Shown in pieces: positions 35,802 through 44,960 of a stretch of 64,000 nt of DNA (position 1 is the first letter of the stretch; the number at the start of each line of letters is the position of its first letter). The translations under genes were made by a program, and so were the position numbers. The notes beneath the pieces were generated by a model. The model did no database searches, was not told the origin of the DNA, and saw only the letters and a program-made list of their open reading frames with translations. Source of the DNA: Cryobacterium sp. MP_M3 (lineage in GTDB: Bacteria; Actinomycetota; Actinomycetes; Actinomycetales; Microbacteriaceae); the NCBI RefSeq assembly GCF_015752155.1, contig NZ_JADOVI010000004.1, forward strand, positions 186,001-250,000, written 5' to 3'.

Positions 35802-38065
35802 GCGCCGTCCCCCTGCGGTGGCGCTGGTCTCTCTGGGTCATGGCCGGCCTGGTACTCGCCTACGTGATCGGCCTCATGGTCCCGGACTCCGGCTTCAACC
35901 CGTTCGTCGACGGGTTCCTGTCCATGGCCTCCGAGTGGGCCTGCGTCGCCGTGTGCTGGGCCGCCGCCTACCGGGCGGGCCGGGGCCGCCGGACCGGCCG
36001 GGGGCGCCGGGAAGGCCACGGCCGCCCGGAGGTGCTCCTCGCCGCCGCCGCGGTGACCGCCAACACTCTCGGTGACACCTACGAGCTGATCCAGCGCGAG
36101 ACCAGTTTCGCCGCCTACCCGTCGCCGGCCGACGCGGCGTACCTCCTCTTCTACATCTTGTTCCTGGCCTCGCTCATGATGCTGGTGCGCCGTCAGCTGC
36201 GCGGCTCCACCACATCACTGGTCCTGGACAGCGTCGTCGGCTCCCTCGGCGCCGCCTCGCTGCTCGCGGTGCTGTTGACGCCCGCGCTCAACACCGCCGC
36301 CGCGAACCCGGCGTCCCTCGGGACCGTTGTCGCCATCGCCTACCCGATGCTCGACCTGCTCCTCCTCGCCTCCATTGCCGGGATCGTCGCGTCGCACGGG
36401 CCCGAAGCAGGCCGCCGCTGGATGCTGCTCGTTTCCGGACTGGTGATCTTTGCGGGCGCCGACGTGGTGTTCGCCCTCGCACCTGACCTTTACGTGATCG
36501 GCACCCCGCTCGACGCCACCTGGGCGATCGCGATCGCCCTGATCACCCTCTGGGTCGACCGGTCGGGTGCCCCCCGCTCGACGACGAGCCGCGGCACCCG
36601 AAACGTTTCGGCAGTGGCCGTGCCGGCGGTGTCCATCCTGGCCGGGCTCGGCGTGCTCATCCTGGCCAGCCAGGTTCCGGTGTCCGGACTGGCCGTCGTG
36701 TTGGCCGCCCTGACGATGGCCGTGGCCACCATCCCGCTCATCGGCAGGCAGCGGGTGCTGCGCGTGCTCTCCCGCACCGACGACCTCACCGGGCTGCCCA
36801 ACCGGCGCGCCTTCTACGCCGACGTGCCCGGCCGACTCGGAGCCGGCGACAGCCGGCGCAGCGCCCTCCTCCTCCTCGACCTGGACCGGTTCAAGGAGGT
36901 CAACGACAGCCTCGGGCACGATGTGGGCGACCGCTTGCTGGTGCAGGTAGGGGTGCGTCTGGCTGGAGCGCTGCGGGCCACCGATCTGCTGGCCCGGCTG
37001 GGCGGTGACGAATTCGGGGTGCTGCTCGTCAACTCGGGCCACGACGAAGCCGTCGCCGTCGCCGTCAAGCTCCGCGCCGCCCTGGCCGAGCCCTTCCTGC
37101 TCGAGGGGATCACGCTGCATTCCAGCGCCAGCATGGGCATCGCCGTGCACCCCGAGCAGGGGAACGATGTCACGGCACTGATGCGCAAGGCCGACATGGC
37201 CATGTACAAAGCCAAGTCCACGCGGAGCGGGCACCACGTCTACCAGAGCGACGACGACAGCCACGGCGACGTGCGCCTGCGCACCCTGCAGGAGCTGCGG
37301 ACCGCCATCGCCGACGACGAGCTCGAATTGCACTATCAGCCGAAGGTCGACCTGGCCACCGGCGACGTTCAGGGCGTCGAGGCGCTCGTGCGCTGGAATC
37401 ATCCGACCCGCGGCCTGCTCCTCCCGGAGCACTTCCTCGACCTGGTCGAAGAGGCCGGGCTGATGCACGCGCTGACCCAGATCGTGCTGAACAAGGCCCT
37501 CGACCAGGCCGCGCTCTGGACGGCCCAGGGCGAACCCCTCACGATCGCCGTGAACCTGTCGGCCAGTTCCCTGGTCGACCGCGACCTCCCCGACCGGGTC
37601 GGCGCCATGATCGACTCCCGGGGCCTGCCGGCATCCGTGCTGACCCTCGAGGTCACCGAGGAATTCCTGCTGAACGACCGGGAGCGGGCCAGGGACATCC
37701 TCACCCGGTTGCGGGCCCTCGGCGTCCGCATCGCCGTCGACGATTTCGGCACCGGCTACAGCTCGCTCGCCTACCTGCGCGACCTGCCCATCGACGAGCT
37801 CAAGCTCGACCAGTCCTTCGTCTTCCCGATGATCAACGACGAGCGGGCCGCCACCCTGGTCTCCTCCGCGATCGCCCTGGCCCACAGCCTGGGGTTGCAG
37901 ATGGTGGCCGAAGGTGTCGAGAACAGTGTCGCCTACAACGAACTCGTGCGCTTCGGCTGCGACTCCGCTCAGGGCTACCTTGTCTCCCGCCCGGTTCCCG
38001 CGGGGGAACTGGATGTCTGGCTCGCCGACCGCAAGGTCACCGCGATCGTTCGCGGCGCCTCCTGA
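35798..38065 (+). CDS. Membrane GGDEF-EAL cyclic-di-GMP protein 2
   Basis: A 755-residue paralogue of the preceding protein with the same membrane domain, GGDEF (near 402) and EAL (near 528). It differs in two ways. The GGDEF domain has the product-inhibition site RATD exactly where RxxD is expected, so this one should be feedback controlled. The first cytoplasmic loop carries an Arg/Gly-rich insertion (GRGRRTGRGRREGHG). EAL residues (EALVRW, NLSASSL, LEVTEEFL, DDFGTGYSS, KLDQSF) are intact. ATG 35798 overlaps the stop of gene 1 by 4 bp, so both are translated together. Confidence 0.92.
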   Translation: MSAVPLRWRWSLWVMAGLVLAYVIGLMVPDSGFNPFVDGFLSMASEWACVAVCWAAAYRAGRGRRTGRGRREGHGRPEVLLAAAAVTANTLGDTYELIQRETSFAAYPSPADAAYLLFYILFLASLMMLVRRQLRGSTTSLVLDSVVGSLGAASLLAVLLTPALNTAAANPASLGTVVAIAYPMLDLLLLASIAGIVASHGPEAGRRWMLLVSGLVIFAGADVVFALAPDLYVIGTPLDATWAIAIALITLWVDRSGAPRSTTSRGTRNVSAVAVPAVSILAGLGVLILASQVPVSGLAVVLAALTMAVATIPLIGRQRVLRVLSRTDDLTGLPNRRAFYADVPGRLGAGDSRRSALLLLDLDRFKEVNDSLGHDVGDRLLVQVGVRLAGALRATDLLARLGGDEFGVLLVNSGHDEAVAVAVKLRAALAEPFLLEGITLHSSASMGIAVHPEQGNDVTALMRKADMAMYKAKSTRSGHHVYQSDDDSHGDVRLRTLQELRTAIADDELELHYQPKVDLATGDVQGVEALVRWNHPTRGLLLPEHFLDLVEEAGLMHALTQIVLNKALDQAALWTAQGEPLTIAVNLSASSLVDRDLPDRVGAMIDSRGLPASVLTLEVTEEFLLNDRERARDILTRLRALGVRIAVDDFGTGYSSLAYLRDLPIDELKLDQSFVFPMINDERAATLVSSAIALAHSLGLQMVAEGVENSVAYNELVRFGCDSAQGYLVSRPVPAGELDVWLADRKVTAIVRGAS

Positions 38066-38189
38066 GCCCGCCGGCGTCTCCAGGGCCGTTCGACCTTGTG
38101 AACCCTGACGCCCGGGAGTAGACCACGAATAGACCGGTCTTCGCGAGCAGTGGCGTTCGGGGCCATTCGAAACCGGCTCATTGGGGTCG

Positions 38190-38978
38190 ATGATGATGTC
38201 CAGCACCTCCCACCGGCGGATGCGCCGCACGGCCGGCCTTCTGATCGCGATTCCCGCGGTGCTCGCCCTGGCGGCCTGCGTGCCCTGGCTGCCGCTCCCC
38301 ACCGACACCGCCACGCCCTCCGGCACCGCGACCGCGCCGGTCACCTCCACCCCCACGCCCTCCGGCACCTCCCCCGCCACCCCGCCACCGGACCAGACCG
38401 AACCGCCGCAGTCCGGTGACAAGGTCATCTCGTCCCGGCTCGCCCACGACTGGGCCTGGCCCGGACCGGACCAGCCGATCTCCGTGGTGCACGACAACAC
38501 GGTTCCGATCGCGCCGCCACCCGAGCCGCCGCTGCCCTACCTCTACTCGATCGGCGTGGGCGCGCATCCGTCGGACAATCCGCCGTTCGACCAGATGAGC
38601 TTCCGTTTCAAGGGCGGGTTCCCCGGCTACACCCTGGAATACGTGCCAGAGCTCGACGGCGACGCCAGCGGCCTGCCGATCCCGATGCCCGGCACGAACA
38701 CGATCCTGCGGGTCGTCTTCCACACCGCGCAGGCGCACACCGAGGACGGGCAGTCGAGCGTGGTCTCGTCGCCGCCGGCCTTCGTCGGCTACAAGGCGAT
38801 CACGAGATACGCCCCCGCCGGCGATTTCGAGGGCTACGTCACCTACGGCATCGGCGTCGGCCGCCCGCTGAGTTCCACCCCGCAGACCCCTGTGCGGGTC
38901 TACGAGGTCGAGAAGATCGAGCAGGGCCAGCACCTCTACGTCGTGGCCGTGCAGGTCGATGCGACAAAATGGAAGTAG
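38190..38978 (+). CDS. Actinobacterial lipoprotein with AMIN-like domain
   Basis: A 262-residue lipoprotein: basic start, hydrophobic AGLLIAIPAVLALAAC, lipobox LAAC near residue 30. A Thr/Pro/Ser-rich spacer (about 38-75) would span the wall. The C-terminal region (about 110-260) with FDQMSFRFKGGFPGYTLEYVPELDGD looks like the AMIN-like domain of actinobacterial lipoproteins (RFxGGxPGYxVEYV); that name is from memory of the pattern. Function unknown, possibly cell-envelope binding. Three consecutive ATGs (38190, 38193, 38196) follow GGGG, so the exact start is uncertain. Confidence 0.78.
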   Translation: MMMSSTSHRRMRRTAGLLIAIPAVLALAACVPWLPLPTDTATPSGTATAPVTSTPTPSGTSPATPPPDQTEPPQSGDKVISSRLAHDWAWPGPDQPISVVHDNTVPIAPPPEPPLPYLYSIGVGAHPSDNPPFDQMSFRFKGGFPGYTLEYVPELDGDASGLPIPMPGTNTILRVVFHTAQAHTEDGQSSVVSSPPAFVGYKAITRYAPAGDFEGYVTYGIGVGRPLSSTPQTPVRVYEVEKIEQGQHLYVVAVQVDATKWK

Positions 38979-39014
38979 GCGAGGTGCCTCGCCGGGAATG
39001 AGGGGCTGCGCCAG

Positions 39015-41882
39015 ATGGACGATCCGGTCCGGCCTGCTGCCTCCCTGAACGCCCCGTCCCTCCCCGATCCGTCCGTCACCGACGCGGCCGCGGTCGCCCG
39101 CCTGCTGGGCACGGATGCCGCGCGCGGCCTGACTCAGACGGAGGCAGCCCGTCGGCTGGCCGCCGACGGGCCCAACGAACTCGACACGAAACCGGCGACG
39201 CCGGCCTGGCGGAAGGCGCTCGCCCAGTTCCAGGACCCGTTGATCTATCTCCTCCTGGCCGCCACCGCCGTCTCGGTCGGCGCGTGGGCGATCGAGGGCG
39301 CGCCCGGTCTGCCGGTCGACGCCATCGTGATCGCCGCGATCGTCGCACTCAACGCGGTGCTCGGCTTCGTGCAGGAGGCCAGGGCCGACAACGCGGTGGC
39401 CGCCCTGGCCGGGCTGACCGCGGCATCCTCGACCGTGATGCGTGATGGCGAGCTCGTCACCGTTCCCAGCAGCGCCCTCGTGCGCGGTGACCTGCTGGTG
39501 CTCGGCGAGGGTGACAGCGTGGGCGCGGATGCCCGGCTCGTCTGGGCGAGGTCGCTGCGGGTGACCGAATCCTCCCTCACCGGGGAGAGCGGGGCGATCA
39601 GCAAGGATGCGCTCTCCCTTCCTGCACCGGCACCGCTCGGCGAGCGCCGGAACATGGTCTTCAAGGGCACCGCCGTCAGCCAGGGCGTCGGCCGGGCCGT
39701 CGTCACCGGCACGGGAATGCGCACCGAGGTCGGCGCCATCGCCATGATGCTCGAGACCACGGTCGCGCACCCGACACCCCTGCAAACCGAGATCAGCGCC
39801 ATCGGCCGGATGCTCAGCGTCGTCGTGATCGCCATCGCCATCGTGGTGATGCTGACCATCGTGCTCGTGCAGGGCGTCTCCACCCCGGCCGACTTCGTCA
39901 CGGTTTTCCTGCTGGGGGTGTCACTGGCCGTGGCCGCGGTGCCCGAGGGACTGCCCGCGATCCTGTCGGTGATCCTCTCGATCGGGGTGCAACGGATGGC
40001 CGCCCAGAACGCGGTCGTCAAGAACCTGAAATCCGTGGAGACGCTGGGTTCGGCATCCGTGATCTGCTGCGACAAGACCGGAACCCTGACCCGCAACGAG
40101 ATGACGATCCAGCGGGTGCTGACCGCGTCCGGACAGGCGGAGGTCACCGGGGTCGGCTACCGGCCGTTCGGCGACGTGCTCCAGGGCGGTGAGCCGCTCA
40201 GCGACGCAGCGCTCCTGGCCGAGGTGCAGCTGGTGCTCGGCGCCGGTGCGCTCGCCAACAACGCCCAGCTGACCGAGCGGGACGGTGACTGGCAGATCCA
40301 GGGCGATCCGACCGAGGCCGCGTTCCTCGTGGCGGCAGCCAAGCTCGACGGCACGACCGGCCGCATGGCACGCTTCGACCGGATCGACGAGATGCCGTTC
40401 ACGTCGGACCGCAAGATGATGTCAACCCTGCACCAGGAGCGCAGCGACGGCACCCTGCGCATCTTCAGCAAGGGAGCACCCGACGTGCTGCTGCGGCTGT
40501 GCTCGAAGGCGCAGGTCGGCGACGGGGTCGTTCTGCTCACCGACGAACTGCGCCGCCAGGCCCTCGACCACGTGCAGGAGCTGTCCGAGCAGGCGTACCG
40601 CACGCTCGGCGTCGCCTACAGCCGCGCCGATGAGACCACGGCGCCGCTCGACGAACTCGACGAGCGTGACCTCGTCTACGCCGGCGTGGTCGGCATCATC
40701 GACCCGCCGCGGGCCGAGGCGAAGACGGCGATCGCCGAGGCCCACCGGGCGGGAGTGCGCGTGATCATGATCACCGGCGACCATCCCGTCACCGCTGCCC
40801 GGATCGCCGGTGACCTCGGCCTGGTCGAACCGGGCGCCTCCGCGCTCTCCGGCACCGAGCTCGACGGGCTCGACGACGCGGGACTGCGGGATGCCGTGCG
40901 CACCACCTCGGTATTCGCCCGGGTCTCCCCCCATCACAAGCTGCTCATCGTCGACGCGCTGCAGGCCAACGGGGACATCGTCGCGATGACGGGCGACGGC
41001 GTCAACGACGCCCCGGCGTTGAAATCGGCCGACATCGGCGTCGCGATGGGCATCACCGGCACGGAGGTGACCCGGGAGGCCGCGAAGATGATCCTCCTCG
41101 ACGACAACTTCGCCACGATCGTCGCCGCCGTGCGCGCCGGCCGGGTCATCCTCGACAACATCAAGAAGTTCCTGCGCTACCTCCTCTCCTCGAACATGGG
41201 CGAGGTGCTCACCGTGTTCCTCGGCGTGCTCCTCGCCGGCGCCCTCGGCCTCACCGGGGCGAGCAGCGAAACCGTCGTACTGCCGCTGCTGGTCACCCAG
41301 GTCCTCTGGATCAACCTGGTCACCGACTCGGGGCCGGCCCTGGCGATGGGCGTCGATCCCGAGATCGACGATGTGATGGCGCGGGCGCCGCGCGGCCCCG
41401 CCGACCGGGCGATCGACCTAATGATGTGGGCGGGCATCCTGTCCACCGGACTCGTCATGGCGGTGGTCACCCTCGCCACGATCGACCTGTTCCTGCCCGG
41501 CGGCCTCTTCCCGGCCGGGCAGGACAGCCTGGCCGTCGCCCGCACGGCCGGCTTCACCACCCTCGTTTTCGCGCAGCTGTTCAACACGCTGAACGCCCGC
41601 TCCGCGCTGACCAGCGCTTTCCACCGGCTCTTCGTCAACCGGTGGCTCTGGGCCTCGCTGGGCCTCGGGGTGCTGTTGCAGCTGGCCGTGGTCGAGCTGC
41701 CCGTGCTCCAGACCGCGTTCGGAACGGCCCCTCTCGACGCGTGGCACTGGGGGATCTGCCTGCTGATGGCATCCGTCGTTTTGTGGGTGGAGGAGCTGCG
41801 CAAGTGGCTGCAGCGGGTATGGCAGACTCGAGCGCATGAATCCGAGTGGGCAGAACACGGTGGTGTCGGTGAGCCGCGATGA
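39015..41882 (+). CDS. P2-type cation-transporting ATPase (Ca2+/Na+-like)
   Basis: A 955-residue P-type ATPase. In order: N-terminal cation-ATPase domain (GLTQTEAARRLAADGPNEL), TGES dephosphorylation loop (LTGESGAIS), transmembrane ion motif PEGLP, phosphorylation site DKTGTLT (Asp near 353), GDPTEAA nucleotide region, MITGDHPVTA, and hinge TGDGVNDAPAL, with six C-terminal helices. PEGLP and the C-terminal domain place it with P2A/P2B-like pumps, so calcium or another divalent/monovalent cation is likely. GAGGGGC lies upstream of the ATG. Its last 47 bp overlap the MOSC gene in another frame. Confidence 0.92.
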   Translation: MDDPVRPAASLNAPSLPDPSVTDAAAVARLLGTDAARGLTQTEAARRLAADGPNELDTKPATPAWRKALAQFQDPLIYLLLAATAVSVGAWAIEGAPGLPVDAIVIAAIVALNAVLGFVQEARADNAVAALAGLTAASSTVMRDGELVTVPSSALVRGDLLVLGEGDSVGADARLVWARSLRVTESSLTGESGAISKDALSLPAPAPLGERRNMVFKGTAVSQGVGRAVVTGTGMRTEVGAIAMMLETTVAHPTPLQTEISAIGRMLSVVVIAIAIVVMLTIVLVQGVSTPADFVTVFLLGVSLAVAAVPEGLPAILSVILSIGVQRMAAQNAVVKNLKSVETLGSASVICCDKTGTLTRNEMTIQRVLTASGQAEVTGVGYRPFGDVLQGGEPLSDAALLAEVQLVLGAGALANNAQLTERDGDWQIQGDPTEAAFLVAAAKLDGTTGRMARFDRIDEMPFTSDRKMMSTLHQERSDGTLRIFSKGAPDVLLRLCSKAQVGDGVVLLTDELRRQALDHVQELSEQAYRTLGVAYSRADETTAPLDELDERDLVYAGVVGIIDPPRAEAKTAIAEAHRAGVRVIMITGDHPVTAARIAGDLGLVEPGASALSGTELDGLDDAGLRDAVRTTSVFARVSPHHKLLIVDALQANGDIVAMTGDGVNDAPALKSADIGVAMGITGTEVTREAAKMILLDDNFATIVAAVRAGRVILDNIKKFLRYLLSSNMGEVLTVFLGVLLAGALGLTGASSETVVLPLLVTQVLWINLVTDSGPALAMGVDPEIDDVMARAPRGPADRAIDLMMWAGILSTGLVMAVVTLATIDLFLPGGLFPAGQDSLAVARTAGFTTLVFAQLFNTLNARSALTSAFHRLFVNRWLWASLGLGVLLQLAVVELPVLQTAFGTAPLDAWHWGICLLMASVVLWVEELRKWLQRVWQTRAHESEWAEHGGVGEPR

Positions 41883-42390
41883 CCGGCACCGGTTCAGCAA
41901 GCCGGCCGTCGGCAGCATCCGTCTGATCGAGGGTTTCGGCGTCGAGGGTGACGCCCACGGCGGGGCCACCGTGCAGCACCGCTACCTCGTCGCCAGGGAT
42001 CCGACCGCCCCCAACCTCACCCAGGTGCACCTCATCCCGGCCGAGCTCTTCGAAGAGCTGACCGCCCTCGCCTACCAGGTCGCCCCCGGCGAACTCGGCG
42101 AGAACGTCACCACCCGGGGCATCGACCTGATCACGCTTCCGCTCGGCGCCCTCCTGCACCTCGGTGACGACGCCGTCGTGCGGGTCACGGGCCTGCGCAG
42201 TCCGTGCTCCGAGATCAACGGCTTAAAAAAAGGCCTGATGAAGAAGCTCATCAGCACGGATGCCGCCGGCCGGGTCGTGCGCAAGGCCGGAGTGATGGGC
42301 GTCGTCGTGCAGGGCGGAACGGTGGCTCCCGGCGACCGGATCCGGGTCGAGTTGCCGGCCGGGGAGCAACTGCCGCTCGGCGTCGTCTGA
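41836..42390 (+). CDS. MOSC-domain protein
   Basis: A 184-residue stand-alone MOSC protein, a fold that carries sulfur or binds molybdenum cofactor. Seen: VVSVSRDDRHRFSKP at the start, GVEGDAHGG near 35, GELGENVTTRGIDL near 85, and the conserved Cys in LRSPCSEI near 124. It overlaps the ATPase by 47 bp; a start at GTG 41860 would shorten the overlap but cut into the conserved first strand. A run of seven A bases (42225-42231) within codons TTA AAA AAA is a possible slippage site and includes a Leu codon that is rare in this GC-rich DNA. Confidence 0.88.
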   Translation: MNPSGQNTVVSVSRDDRHRFSKPAVGSIRLIEGFGVEGDAHGGATVQHRYLVARDPTAPNLTQVHLIPAELFEELTALAYQVAPGELGENVTTRGIDLITLPLGALLHLGDDAVVRVTGLRSPCSEINGLKKGLMKKLISTDAAGRVVRKAGVMGVVVQGGTVAPGDRIRVELPAGEQLPLGVV

Positions 42391-42453
42391 GCTCGCGCCG
42401 GCGAGCGCACGGCCACGGCCGCCTGCGCCGCTAAGGTGAACCAGGGGGATCCA

Positions 42454-44763
42454 GTGCGAGCGAAAGTGCAATACATGACGAAGTCCGCGCTGGGCGCCGC
42501 GTTCCGCTGGCATGCGAGCTGGCCGGCCTGGCTGCTCGGCTCCCTGCTCGCCGCCTACACGCTCGGCCTGGTCTTGAAGGGCGACGCCGACAACGAGGTT
42601 TTCGAGAACGTGGCCGCGACGCTCACCCGCTGGGTGCCCGCCATCGTCTGCTGGCTGGCGCTGCTCAGGGTGGACAGGCGGCGCGGCGAGATGATCCTCG
42701 CCACGGCCGGGATCACGGTGAACGCCGTCGCCGACAGTTACTTCTACTTCGTCGTGCACAACAGCGGTGTCTCACCGTTCCCGTCGCCCGCCGACGCGGG
42801 CTACCTCGTCTTCTACACACTGATGCTGGGCGCGCTCGGCGTGCTGGTGCACCGGCAACTCCGGGGGCTTTCCCGCACGGTGCTGCTCGACTGCGCCGTC
42901 GGCGCGTCCGGCACGGCCACACTCCTGGTTGTGATGCTCGGCCCCCTGGCGGAGTCCGCGACCGAAGGCCCCGAAACGCTCGGCGGCACGATCGTGACGG
43001 CGTATGCCGTGCTGGACATCCTCCTGGCGGCCACCCTCGCCGGCCTGGCCACCTCGCGCGGCCTCTTCGTGGGCCGGCGCTGGCTGCTGCTGGTCGCCGG
43101 TCTGGCCGTGTTCACCGGCGCCGACATCGTGTACTTCCTCACCGATTCGGGCGCGCTCTCCCTCCCCCGCGCCCCGTTGGAGATCGGCTGGGCCGGCGGA
43201 CTGGCGTTGATCGCGCTCTGGGTGTACGCGTCCGCACGCCCGGAAAGCTCCCGAAGCCGCACTCCCCTAGCCGGCTCGGCCCTGCTCGTGCCCGGCATCG
43301 CCACGGCCGCCGGGCTTGTCGTGCTCATCGTCGGCACCCGCACTCACGTGTCGACGCTCGCCGTCGTGCTCGCAGCGCTCACGATGACCCTGGCCACCGT
43401 ACCGCTTGCCTTCCGGCAGGGCGTGCTGCGTAGCCAGGCCCGCACTGACGAACTGACCGGGCTGCCCAACCGGCGGGCGCTCTACTCCGAGTCGACGGTG
43501 CGGTTGGCGTCCGCCCGCCGGACCGGCACCGCCCTGCTCCTGATGGACCTCGACCGGTTCAAGGAGGTCAACGACAGCCTCGGCCACGACGTCGGAGACC
43601 GCCTGCTGATCCAGGTCGGCCTCCGGCTGACCCGCCAGCTCGGTCCAGGCGACCTGCTCGCCAGGCTCGGCGGCGACGAGTTCGCCGTCCTCCTCGCGAC
43701 CGCCGACCAAGACGACGCGATCGTCTCGGCAATCGTGCTGCGCGCGGCCATCGCCGAAACCTTCATGCTGGAGGGCATCGCCCTGCACACCAATATGAGC
43801 ATCGGCATCGCCTGCTACCCCGACCAGGGCGACGACCTCAACGGCCTGCTGCGCAAGGCGGACATGGCGATGTACAAGGCCAAGTCCTCCCGCGCCGGCT
43901 ACCACGTGTACACGAGTGCCGACGACAGCGATTTCGGCACCCGGCTGCGCACCCTGCACGAGCTGCGGGTGGCCCTCAAGACCGACCAGCTGGTGTTGTA
44001 CTACCAGCCCAAGCTTGAACTGGCCACGGGCGAGGTGCGGGGCGTCGAGGCCCTCGTGCGCTGGAACCATCCCTGGCGCGGCCTCCTCCAGCCCGGAGAC
44101 TTCCTTCCGCTGGTCGAGGAGGCCGGGTTGATGCACGAGATGACGCACGTGCTGCTCGCCCAGGCCCTCGACCAGGCGGCGGTGTGGATGCTGCGGGAGA
44201 TCCGGCTGTCGATCTCGGTCAACCTGTCCCCCAGTTCCCTGCTCGACGCGGCACTGCCCGAGCGGATCGCCGCGATGCTCGACGCTCGCGGGCTGCCGGC
44301 ATCCGTGCTCATCCTCGAGATCACCGAGGAATACCTTATGCAGGACTACGACCTCGCCCGCGCCAGCCTGACCCGCCTGCGTGCGACGGGCGTGCGCATC
44401 TCGATCGACGACTTCGGAACCGGGTACAGCTCGCTGGCCTACCTCCGCGACCTGCCGATCGACGAACTCAAGCTCGACCGGTCGTTCCTCACCCCGATGC
44501 AGGATGACCCGCGCGCCGCCGCCCTGGTGGCGTCCACGATCGACCTGGCCCACTCCCTCGATCTCCGGATGGTGGCGGAGGGTGTGGAGACCGCTGACGC
44601 ACTGTCCGAGCTCTCGCTCTACGGCTGCGACCAGGCCCAGGGCTATTTCATCTCCCGCCCGGTGCCGGCGGCCGAGCTGGTGGCGTGGCTCGCGGACCGC
44701 GGCGCGTCCTTCCGCACCGAGGAGACCGAGGTCTCCGAGGAAGACGTGCACGCCGCGACGTGA
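42454..44763 (+). CDS. Membrane GGDEF-EAL cyclic-di-GMP protein 3
   Basis: A 769-residue third paralogue: membrane domain with FPSPADAGYLVFY, GGDEF near 406 (ARLGGDEFAVLL), EAL near 531 (EALVRWNHP). RxxD is replaced by GPGD, so no feedback site. EAL catalytic motifs are intact (NLSPSSLL, LEITEEYL, DDFGTGYSS, KLDRSF, EGVE, QGYF), and the tail is longer and acidic. I place the start at GTG 42454: AGGGGGA lies 5 nt upstream, and the resulting N-terminus is 29 residues to the WxxWLLG segment, exactly as in paralogue 1. A GTG 18 nt upstream is in frame but lacks a ribosome site. Confidence 0.9.
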   Translation: MRAKVQYMTKSALGAAFRWHASWPAWLLGSLLAAYTLGLVLKGDADNEVFENVAATLTRWVPAIVCWLALLRVDRRRGEMILATAGITVNAVADSYFYFVVHNSGVSPFPSPADAGYLVFYTLMLGALGVLVHRQLRGLSRTVLLDCAVGASGTATLLVVMLGPLAESATEGPETLGGTIVTAYAVLDILLAATLAGLATSRGLFVGRRWLLLVAGLAVFTGADIVYFLTDSGALSLPRAPLEIGWAGGLALIALWVYASARPESSRSRTPLAGSALLVPGIATAAGLVVLIVGTRTHVSTLAVVLAALTMTLATVPLAFRQGVLRSQARTDELTGLPNRRALYSESTVRLASARRTGTALLLMDLDRFKEVNDSLGHDVGDRLLIQVGLRLTRQLGPGDLLARLGGDEFAVLLATADQDDAIVSAIVLRAAIAETFMLEGIALHTNMSIGIACYPDQGDDLNGLLRKADMAMYKAKSSRAGYHVYTSADDSDFGTRLRTLHELRVALKTDQLVLYYQPKLELATGEVRGVEALVRWNHPWRGLLQPGDFLPLVEEAGLMHEMTHVLLAQALDQAAVWMLREIRLSISVNLSPSSLLDAALPERIAAMLDARGLPASVLILEITEEYLMQDYDLARASLTRLRATGVRISIDDFGTGYSSLAYLRDLPIDELKLDRSFLTPMQDDPRAAALVASTIDLAHSLDLRMVAEGVETADALSELSLYGCDQAQGYFISRPVPAAELVAWLADRGASFRTEETEVSEEDVHAAT

Positions 44764-44960
44764 GGCCACTGCGCCGGGCTGACACCCGCACACGAGCTTG
44801 ACGCCGGGTCACCGTCGAGTTGACTCCTGCCACTTCCGCCCCTAGCCTGCCAGTGGCGGGTCACCCCCCGTTCGGGCGACAGTACGCGAACGGGTTGAGA
44901 TGCCGGCGCGGCCCGAGCCACGACTCGCCGCACCGATCGCTCAATGAAGAGAGACCTTCC

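Noticed and set aside
42391..42406. GCTCGC-GCCG-GCGAGC hairpin as a terminator after MOSC
   Set aside because: Only a 6-bp stem with no T-run; too weak to call in DNA of this composition.
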